Source: Gymnopus androsaceus JB14 (taxonomy: Eukaryota > Basidiomycota > Agaricomycetes > Agaricales > Omphalotaceae). Taken from it: DNA of 64,000 nt. Below, piece after piece: positions 56,112 to 64,000 of this stretch (the stretch's first letter is position 1; every line of letters begins with the position of its first letter). The notes under the pieces are model-generated. The model worked only from the letters and a program-made list of their open reading frames with translations, was not told where the DNA came from and did not search any database. The stretch is taken from positions 1 to 64,000 of the forward strand of contig ML769430.1 in the NCBI GenBank assembly GCA_009733575.1, in the 5' to 3' direction. The position numbers and the translations under genes were made by a program.

Positions 56112-57971
56112 CTACTGCATCTTTATCACTGTCAACCCCGATCGTTGCTTGTTCAGAATCTTCAAGCACTCATGATCCTTTGCATGAAGCTCGTCATTCC
56201 TGAAAATAATGAGCGCATTATCAAGTCGATTAACCCTATGACTCTTCTTCTCCCACCGAGACCGAACCATTTCCGATACAAGCCCATCCGTCGAAGTGAT
56301 GCAGGCCCAAAGTTTGATGCGCTTTATATGAGGACACAAGATCTCCTCCCGCTCAGGAGTCGATGTCAATGCTTGCAGGATAGTATCATCAATACAAGCA
56401 TTGTCCTTGTGGTCGTTTGAGAGAGTGAGATCTTGAAGCGAGCTACCGCATAGTCGTAAGACCTCGAGCATCTCGGCGGGCTGAATATCTACGTCGATGA
56501 GTTCCAGGGTACTCAAAGAGAAACCAGAGCGTTGGTGCAGTGCCCTGAACGAATGCATTGACCAGAAACGGAGAGGTTCATCGCCTACAGTCTCCGATAA
56601 ATCATTCAAAAGACTAATGCTGAGCACTTCCAGTGAGGGAAGAACTAGAACATCGAATATCTCCTCACGCGCTGCATTGATGGTAAGCGTGAAGGATGTT
56701 AAATCTGGAAAAATGGTAGGATCTTTCGACGACTGGGCAGAGTCATCGGAGTGACCAACACCGCCGACCATAGACGTAGGTGGAAAATAAACAGAAAATC
56801 GGCAAGACTTGAGTTGAGGAGCACGAAGGAGAGTTTGCATGAACTGACTTGTCGTCAGAATGTTGTCAAAATTCAACTCCCGCAGCGACTCCAAAGGCAT
56901 TAGGTCTGCTACATTGTCGACGCCCGCAACAAGACCGCGCCACGAGATTGCTTGCAATCGAGACGAGGAAAAAAGCCTACAAATAGCGTCTCGTGCATCA
57001 AAGGGCCAGAAATCTCTGTTCATGGACAGAGTCTTGAGTGATGACGGCGACCCGTAATCATGCGAAATCTTCGCAAGACAAAGGTCGTCCACTCGCCAGT
57101 CCTTGTAGTGGAGTTCTACATCCTTCCAACGAGAATAATGCTTGAGTAGAAGATCAAAGACTACTGTGGAAAGCGAGTTATTAGGCTGACCCGGGACATA
57201 ATCGAGCCTTTCTTCGACTCGAAATGAGAGTGGGTGTATAAGAGATCGGTCAATGAACGTCTGTATAAGGGAAAAATGCGGATGACAGTGTTCAGTGACC
57301 GAAATTGATAAAGACGACCAGAGTTTGGGCGTCGAGATCGCGATATCTCTCCAGCTGCTGCATATCTGCGTTAGGAGAAGAGGTGCCTCTCCAGGCGAAA
57401 GCTGGATGTAATCCTGTTTAGAAAGACACTGCACAAAGATTTCGGACAGTATCTCCAATGGAATGCGGCGGATAGGCGATAGCATGCCCTGTAGAGCTTC
57501 GATATCAGCTCGAACTCGAACTCGCTCGAGTTTCAAATAGGTGAGTTGTGTTTGGTGTCGGTCCCGTTCAGCAGTGAGCTCCTCGAAGGTCGAAGTGGAT
57601 GATACATGGCTAGATGGAAAAGAGTCATCCACCCTCCCGGCAAGGAGGCTTTCAATCGCCTCCCGTGCTTTGACCGATTCAGAGATGTCCTTCTCCAACT
57701 GCTCCAAACGCGCCCCTTGCACCGAAATACTCTCTCGGATGACAGACATCTGAGATTCCGGACGGATAGAGGCCATGATAACTGCCTTCTGCGTTTCGTT
57801 ATGTTGGCTCTTCAACTTTTCCAATTGAGCCTGAGCCTGAGCAATTTCTTCATCTAAACTCGCAAGTATCCGCTGGTCATTATCTAGGGTGTGCTGGAAT
57901 TCAGCTGACCGCTCTGGTGATAAGTATGTCTCTATCCCGACTAAAGTGAGGTTGGCAGGATGCATAGCCAT
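56112..57971 (-). CDS. Coiled-coil F-box protein, 619 residues, single exon
   Basis: Complete open frame from 57971 to 56112. The N-terminal 150 residues are rich in heptad-like Glu/Gln/Leu (ASLDEEIAQAQAQLEKLKSQ), a predicted coiled coil. An Agaricomycete-type F-box follows (SPIRRIPLEILSEIFVQC, then LTQICSSWRDIAISTPKLWSSL, about residues 165-225). The remainder is a leucine-rich substrate region with SLKTLSMN and LRELNFDN segments. This domain order is the typical layout of the expanded F-box family of mushrooms. It probably acts as a substrate receptor in SCF ubiquitin ligases; the substrate is unknown. No frame problem. Confidence 0.9.
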   Translation of the reverse strand: MAMHPANLTLVGIETYLSPERSAEFQHTLDNDQRILASLDEEIAQAQAQLEKLKSQHNETQKAVIMASIRPESQMSVIRESISVQGARLEQLEKDISESVKAREAIESLLAGRVDDSFPSSHVSSTSTFEELTAERDRHQTQLTYLKLERVRVRADIEALQGMLSPIRRIPLEILSEIFVQCLSKQDYIQLSPGEAPLLLTQICSSWRDIAISTPKLWSSLSISVTEHCHPHFSLIQTFIDRSLIHPLSFRVEERLDYVPGQPNNSLSTVVFDLLLKHYSRWKDVELHYKDWRVDDLCLAKISHDYGSPSSLKTLSMNRDFWPFDARDAICRLFSSSRLQAISWRGLVAGVDNVADLMPLESLRELNFDNILTTSQFMQTLLRAPQLKSCRFSVYFPPTSMVGGVGHSDDSAQSSKDPTIFPDLTSFTLTINAAREEIFDVLVLPSLEVLSISLLNDLSETVGDEPLRFWSMHSFRALHQRSGFSLSTLELIDVDIQPAEMLEVLRLCGSSLQDLTLSNDHKDNACIDDTILQALTSTPEREEILCPHIKRIKLWACITSTDGLVSEMVRSRWEKKSHRVNRLDNALIIFRNDELHAKDHECLKILNKQRSGLTVIKMQ

Positions 57972-58243
57972 GGTGAGCGTAGCTAGTTAAGCGATAAGCG
58001 CCCAAGTGTACGCCATTGGAATTTTTCCCGAAGTAGATTATTCACTCCAAGTACGCCCTCATAAGTACGCCCACCTTAAAGGCGTCCTGCTCGCTTCCAT
58101 TTCATACAGCCTTAGGCTATACGTGCAATACTGAATTTGTCACAACCGCCGAACACAACCATTTTAAGCCGTTCTTTACTGTTCTCTGTAAATAAAGCAA
58201 CCCGGTGATTTCTAGGTGTCGAGCAGTTCCTTCAACAGCCGAC

Positions 58244-58714
58244 CTACCGCAGCATTTCTGACTGAGCCCATATAAGGTGGAATGTAACATGTTGCAATAC
58301 AGTAATAAGTAGGCAATAATGCTGTTGATCTTGCCACATATCTACAGATGCTATCTTTGTCCATGTAAAAGTTAAAACCTTTTCGAAACAGATGAAAATA
58401 TGAAGCTCGTGTGCTGAATTTCGTTGTATACTTGGAACCCAGCTTCTTCTTTTGGCTTCAATAAGATGAAGATCTCTGGCATCTCTGGTAGTCAAGATTT
58501 CGGGACTTATTGTGTGCAAGATAGAGTGATAGACGACTGAACGTTTAGAAGAGATGAATGAAAAGTCCCAGAAACTTGGCGGTAAAGTGGTTCGAGAATA
58601 CGAAATGAACCACGCAGGAATATCTGAACCCCCGCGAGCTGAATAGACAGACGAATCAGTCCTCATGAGTATGAATGCTTCTCCGCCCATCGACTTGGAC
58701 TGTTCACCAAACAA
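58244..58714 (-). CDS. Hypothetical protein, 156 residues
   Basis: Open frame starting MFGEQSKSMGGEAFILMRTD. No domain recognised; the composition is unremarkable and it lies just downstream of the capping-protein gene on the same strand. It could be a lineage-specific gene or a chance frame. Confidence 0.25.
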   Translation of the reverse strand: MFGEQSKSMGGEAFILMRTDSSVYSARGGSDIPAWFISYSRTTLPPSFWDFSFISSKRSVVYHSILHTISPEILTTRDARDLHLIEAKRRSWVPSIQRNSAHELHIFICFEKVLTFTWTKIASVDMWQDQQHYCLLITVLQHVTFHLIWAQSEMLR

Positions 58715-58785
58715 GGTAACTCGCGCATATGCCTAATCGATTATCATACAACCACCGTAGCTACTAATCGGCCCCCGTCGACCTT

Positions 58786-59901
58786 TCACCGTTTAATGAA
58801 ACCTACAAGCTCCTTCTGCAGTTCTCTTTGCCTCCGTGTCTTCTCGAGATCATCTAGACTGCGAAGGTCGTATATGATATCGCGAGTCTTTCCGAAGTAG
58901 ACCTGCAAAGACATTAGAGATAGTCGAAAGTGAATGAATGAATGAGAAGCATACCTCTTGCAGCAAATTTCGCATTTTGATCTCCATTTCTTCAATCATT
59001 TTACCAGTGTTAGTGATATGAGAAGAAGAGTCGTGAATTGGCCAATCCTGTTCCGTCTAAAACCAGAAGGTCAGATATCTTCCATCTTCGATTAACAAGA
59101 GCACTAACTTGACGCGTCATACTGCCTCCAAGAGTAATTTCCCCGTCGCGTTTCCAACTTTCCCTACCATCCGCCTTCTGATCGTCATCTTCAGATGCCT
59201 TTTTCATTACGAGTTGTAGCATGATGGTGGATGTGAGCTTGTAGTGCGCTTGGCGACCGCGTTCTGCTGTCTCGAACACATGGATGGAGTCCCAGGATCC
59301 CGAAGGTTCGCTCGGTGCTGAGGGTGTCATCGCTGCGCGCGCGTTTAGTACCCTATAAGGAATCGGGTAGACGGAACGTACTCTTTTTTAGCAAGACCAC
59401 ACCTGCGAAACCTCCATCGTCCAAGTCCCATAGATACACTGACGAGACTCCGCCTTCATAGTACCTATGTCATAATTGAGCAAGTATACGCAGATAGACT
59501 GGACCAATTTCCCCACATTTCACGATAAGTGTCAAAAGCGTCATTGGCTGATATCTCGAGCTTCCTCAACTTGGGAGTCGGAACTGTCCCATCCTCCAGA
59601 GGGGGGTCATATTCGTTTGACCAAGGTGATCTAATTGATCACAGTATAAGCTCTTGGCGCGCGTAGAGCGCAGCATATAAGATAGATACCTGTAGCTTTC
59701 GCCGTCACGGTTGTAGTCACAAGCCAGATATTCCTTCCCAGTAGCACGATCCGTCTTCAGCTGCAATGGTTGATCAACACTTCCTAACAGATCGTCGGCA
59801 TAGTCAGGGCAAATTCGAATTAATGCGGCGACGTTCTCCTCAGTTCGGGTAGGAGGAAGGCGCCTCATGAGATCCAGCATTGAATCTACGAGATCAGCCA
59901 T
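58786..59901 (-). CDS. cap2: F-actin-capping protein subunit beta
   Basis: Forms a heterodimer with the alpha subunit and caps barbed ends of actin filaments. The ATG at 59901 ([17 protein letters not shown]) is the family's usual start; an in-frame ATG slightly upstream (59922) is less likely. Conserved segments in order: [35 protein letters not shown], [62 protein letters not shown] and [15 protein letters not shown]. Introns at 59631-59689 and 59465-59516 and others of about 50 nt join in frame. About 290 residues, normal for the family. No defects seen. Confidence 0.95.
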
Positions 59902-60277
59902 ATCTGGTATGCGGAGAGTCAACGGTGGTAGTGAGAGAGAGTAAGTAGGATACTTAGGTAATTCCGACGCCGGCCGACCTCGGCCGACTAAGTAGCTTTG
60001 CCCGCTCGTACTCCAGCACTTTAATCTTTCATCTAAAACTCAAGTGCTCGAATTTTTGTTCCATTGTCCAAATTTTAATGTTACATACAAATGATTGTAT
60101 GCCATGCAAAGTAAGTAATTGTACAAGTGCAGGTGAATGAATGAGTGTGGTAGCCTGGAAGTCTGGAGGGTATAAGTATAAGTAGGATAAGTTATGACTA
60201 GTAGCAATAGCAATAAGCAGCAAGTTAGATTAGAGGGAACGACAGTAAGTTTGATGATAGCAATGCCGGTAGTACAC
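59902..60277. other. Intergenic
   Basis: Presumed promoter of the capping-protein gene; a ggccgacctcggccgac palindrome lies near 59973. No gene seen. Confidence 0.5.
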
Positions 60278-62573
60278 CTATACAGTTTCATGAATTGTAT
60301 TCAGTCCATAATCGCCTACATCTTCGTGCTCGACTACGAGTTGGGTCGTTACTGTGACCTAGAGGAAAGTTGTTATCACGCATACTTTGATCAGCATGAA
60401 AAGCATACCTGAAGGTTGTCTTTAGATCCATTCTTAGAATCAGGTTCGTCGCGAAATAAGTCAGCAAGTGATCTAAACACATTGACCGAAGGCGCCTTTT
60501 CAGCCAACTCGGGATTTGCGCTGATAGTGACTTCCGATTGAGGGAATCCAGGAACGAAAACCGGTGTCGCAAAAGGATGCGGTACATGAGGACGATGTCT
60601 CGCAAACGGATTGTGATTCAGATGCGGTACATGAGGAAAATGCGGTAGGTGTGGCATGTGAGGGAAATGGGGGAGATGGAAATGAATTCCGTGGCGACCA
60701 CTGGGTCTAGCGGCTGGTGGGAGCTGTACATTGGAATTAGGATTGGGTGATACGAAGGTTGGCATCGATTGTTTGGAGGCAAACATGTTCAATTCTCTTG
60801 ACACTAGACCTTCGTTCACAGTTGAGAGGGCACGGTTTCGACGACGACTCTTCAGACCAGTAGCCCAGAACAGCGCGTAGGAGTTTAAGGTAACCTGCAA
60901 TGTGAATTAGCACAAAGAAATACTCATAGAGTCTTTATACCTACGTCAACCCCACAACTAGCCAAGCAGACCCATCCCAATTCACCATGGAGGCCATAGA
61001 GAACGCCAATGTTGATCTGAAGAGACGTGTTAGCTTCAGGTTTTCACTAGACAAAGTCAGGACATACTGAGGAGGTGGTCAAACCAATAAGCGAGGCACT
61101 GCGGCCAGGATCAGTACGACGGAACAAACAACGGAAGCGACCTCACACTCACACTAATGCCCTCCTCGCGACTCTCTTCACCTTCTGGTTTGGATGGCCG
61201 TTTCTCAAAATCGGCCATAGAAACATAGAAGTGAGAAATACGTTGATATATCTAGTATTTTGTGAGTCCAGATCACAAAAGGAAGAGTGAGCCACACATA
61301 CAGATCATAGGCCAATAGAGGAATGGACGCCATTGCCTTGAGACCAATCACGCACGAATCATCCCCAGACCGTAGAAAAGAAATTCGACCTAATAATGAT
61401 AAGGGTTTTGCATTATTAACGAAGCTCATGACGACAACTCACCTGCGATCAAGAGTGCGATAACAACTGCGTAAAGACTGACTGTGATAAAACATATAAC
61501 GTCCACCGGAGACCTCAGTCGACTCCGACCCTCAACCGGAGCCCAGACAATGTGCACTCGTTCAACTTGAGACGAGTTGTTAAATGCGCCATTCATCATG
61601 AACCGAAAAGGACGTACTGAGATAAAAGTACACGAGAATCTTGGAGGTGGCATAGAATGCGATGCAGATATCGACTGCTACCGAACATACTGCGGCATTG
61701 AGCTCTAGCCCAACACCAAATATAAGGATTCCACCTAGGTAGGAACAAATCAGGAACTATCAAGGTGGAACGCAAAAAAGTCGCGTACTCGAAAATACAA
61801 ACAACCAAGAATCCAAAAGGACAAAAATAAGACAAAGTCTAGGCCAGGGAATATTGACTAAATCAGAGAAGCTTGAAAGCCTCTCTCCGGCCAACCGTCG
61901 AGAAATGCAATGCGTTAAAATGGTGATCCCTAGTAATGAGTGCAAATCTGATAAGCATACGTTCAGTGTGTTAAGTCGATGAAGCGAACCTATAAACTGA
62001 GTAAGAGAACTGAGAAGTTGCATTCCCACCGAGGAGAATCCTGGAGAAGGCATGGCTCCTCGAATCTGTGTGGTAGAAGAAGGAAAATGGGATCGCGCCA
62101 GTGTCCAGTAAACTATGATATATATACAAAAAATTCCGACCTCATTTGCCCTTAATCGGATTGATTCACACTTGAGAGCGCATTGCAGATATGATCCCAA
62201 CATGTTGTGGATGATCCTGTCAACCATACAATGTCGGTACGGCCGAGCATATGTCGAGGCTACCTGTACACCACTCTACAGCCGACTACAAATTATAGTG
62301 TAGGTCGGCTAAATGGCATATCTTACTTACATTAGAACCAGCAGCAACAGATGCATTTTGGAGAAAGTAGCTATACACAGAGACTCTACTCTCCTTCGAC
62401 CAAGTATCTGAGAGGGAATCCAGTTAGTCCTCGTACTAAGACAATGACGCACCACAACGCTTTCACATCTTTAGCGATCATTTCGCATAGTATGTAGTAC
62501 CTGATACCATTATTGGGGCTCGTTTTGGAACAACGGCTGAGCGAAGGAGGAAGTGAACACTGTCTTTGCGCAT
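60278..62573 (-). CDS. Multi-spanning membrane protein with His-Pro-rich tail
   Basis: ATG at 62573 (MRKDSVHFLLRSAVVPKRAP), spliced to DTWSKESRVSVYSYFLQN, then many short exons with hydrophobic helices, for example VICFITVSLYAVVIALLIAG, KAMASIPLLAYDL, LGWVCLASCGVDVTLNSYAL. I count roughly seven possible membrane helices, but middle exon borders are uncertain. The cytoplasmic-type tail has RRRNRALSTVN, then a run rich in HFP/HLP/HVP triplets (HLPHFPHMPHLPHFPHVP), a Pro/Val segment and an acidic end, the last exon being VTVTTQLVVEHEDVGDYG with the stop at 60278. It resembles an unnamed fungal membrane family; no ligand or transport function can be assigned. Confidence 0.6.
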
Positions 62574-63828
62574 TATTCTGTCACAATTTCAATAAACGTT
62601 GTGCCTCGGAAGCAGTCAGGAAGCAATGAATCAGCACAATTCGATGCTTGTGCTCGCGATAGATCATGAAACATATAATTCGAGTTATGACTCTGGAGTC
62701 TGCTATCTCTGGACATTGCAGCTTACGGCTCAAGACGAGATCTGTATGACCAGTAGTGAGAGGAATAGTTCGTCGAAAAGAACAAAAAGAAACGCAACTT
62801 GTTGTTCTGCAGAAGGATGTGCAAAATTCTGACATGCGGCGCGTTGCATCACGTCTCTTTCGGCAGGCCTGCATTGTAATTATCCCAAATGCGGCAACCA
62901 GGTCGGTCTTCGATGGCGTCGGAAGGATCTGCGCCCTGGCTTCAGTAAGTACAGAATTGAAAGTAGGAAAGCTACTAGTGGACTGTCGATACAGCGCACT
63001 ACTATGCTTGAAGCCTTTTTAGGGAGAGAAACAAGAGAGAGAAATGTCAGTTCATCGGCGATCCAAAGAAATTGGGACATACGCATGTGCATTGGGCAGT
63101 ACGAGAGAACCGTTTCAATCGCTTTCCAAAACTGCGGCAAACGTATGTCAGTGTAATGTTCGTGAATGTGCATTTGATCATCCCGGAAACAGCTGCAATC
63201 TCAGTCGGTCGTGTGGACGAGCAGCAATATTAAAGATTGATTAACGCGGTCACAACGAACTTCGGCACCATATACTTGCCTACTACAAATCTTCAAGCTA
63301 TGACGGCTCACATACACTGACAGTAAGTCTGTATAGGATAGGTGTGTGTTTACTCGGAGTCTAGACTTTTGCTAATACATACAAGTATCGTCAGCAAGCT
63401 GCATGTTCGATCGGCAAATCCTTACCCAAAAGCAGAATCCAAGAATGGAGCGGAAGCTGCGAATTATACTTACACCAGTCTATTCTCCTAGAAAGCGAAT
63501 TCATGGACTGCCGCGCTCGCGCGATGTCGTTGATCAACAGTTTGAAATTATTCCATCGATTTCGTCGTGGAAAATGGGAACTATCAAGAACAAGTTTCGT
63601 CAATAAGCAAATACTAAATAACAGTAAGCTGCGAAGGAATTAGACCAGGTCCCCGCCTCTCCTCTAGAGAGAGAAACTGAATGTTACATCGGTCTCGGAG
63701 CGCGCGGAAAAGGGAACGGAGAATACAACACAACCGTCGATTAGTATGTAGTAGCAAAGATATTAGGCATACATCTTATCTTCCATCCACTCGTGTCAAA
63801 AATTACAGGCTGAGAATGGCTATCCATT
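62574..63828. other. Intergenic, no gene recognised
   Basis: Short open frames on both strands (62599-62832, 63044-63244, 63403-63606) lack motifs and have no supported splicing. No repeats from elsewhere in the window. Confidence 0.4.
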
Positions 63829-64000
63829 CTACATGAAATCGTCTGCATTGCTTCCGAAGTCATCTAACGCCTCGTCATAAACACCAGTGTCCACTCTGTC
63901 ACACAAATTAGAGTCGGACGAGAAGGAAAAGATGCGATCGACATACCTGCTAGCCACTTTTACAGAACCAAGTGTAGGTTTATTAGAAGCCTTCTTCTTC
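63829..64000 (-). CDS. C-terminal end of an unidentified gene (partial)
   Basis: Minus-strand frame entering from beyond the window: KKKASNKPTLGSVKVASR, a 51-nt intron at 63896-63946, then VDTGVYDEALDDFGSNADDF and the stop at 63829. The acidic DDF-rich tail is not enough to name the family. Confidence 0.5.
   Translation of the reverse strand, partial: KKKASNKPTLGSVKVASRYVDRIFSFSSDSNLCDRVDTGVYDEALDDFGSNADDFM

Noticed and set aside
1..64000. CRISPR arrays, bacterial operons or ribosome binding sites
   Set aside because: The window is eukaryotic; no regularly spaced direct repeats were seen.

Overview
This window looks like nuclear DNA of a mushroom-forming basidiomycete (Agaricomycetes). Genes are split by many short GT-AG introns of about 47-65 nt, often with a CTAAC-like branch point. 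The families seen are typical of that group: GMC oxidoreductases, a Baeyer-Villiger monooxygenase, an RHS/Crinkler-like NTPase-nuclease, coiled-coil F-box proteins, an Agaricomycete kinase-like family, and fungal Argonautes with a D in the fourth catalytic position. No species can be named from the sequence alone.

Layout. 1-12.1 kb is accessory and transposon-rich. It holds an RHS-like gene (1308-3271), a foldback MITE (6386-6790), an apparently intact Tc1 element with 210-bp inverted repeats (7171-8796), a nested inverted-repeat element (8926-10354), and the remains of a UDP-sugar (UAA) transporter gene whose 51-nt intron carries a second, dead Tc1 element (10640-11925). 12.5-35.8 kb is the most unusual part: four Argonaute copies, all on the minus strand (A 12498-15177, B 15600-16330, C 20913-24781, D 33640-35815), interleaved with two copies of a divergent gene pair. 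The pair is an unnamed protein with an HNH-like zinc pattern and a Gly/Lys-rich segment (16502-18034; degraded copy 30240-31655) and an F-box protein (19117-20351; truncated copy 32158-33320). The order HNH-like / F-box / Argonaute therefore occurs twice. A 25-N assembly gap sits between Argonaute copies A and B. As read, no Argonaute copy is intact; only the first HNH-like gene has a clean reading frame.

36-51 kb is enzyme-rich: a decayed GMC oxidoreductase (36248-38911), a broken kinase-like gene (39822-41946), a Baeyer-Villiger monooxygenase with frame breaks (43749-45495), a GBD/FH3 armadillo-type protein (45831-48003, minus) and a better preserved GMC oxidoreductase (48338-50955). 51-64 kb looks like ordinary core genome: a SAC7-like RhoGAP, a membrane-anchored GH17 beta-glucanase, a long coiled-coil F-box protein, the F-actin capping protein beta subunit, a multi-spanning membrane protein with a His-Pro-rich tail, and the C-terminal end of a gene leaving the window.

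How they fit. The core genes concern actin, Rho signalling and the cell wall. The accessory half combines transposons with decaying RNA-silencing genes in a duplicated cassette. Single-base indels break frames even in core genes (FH3 protein, GH17), so some pseudogene calls could be sequence errors; this is flagged where relevant.
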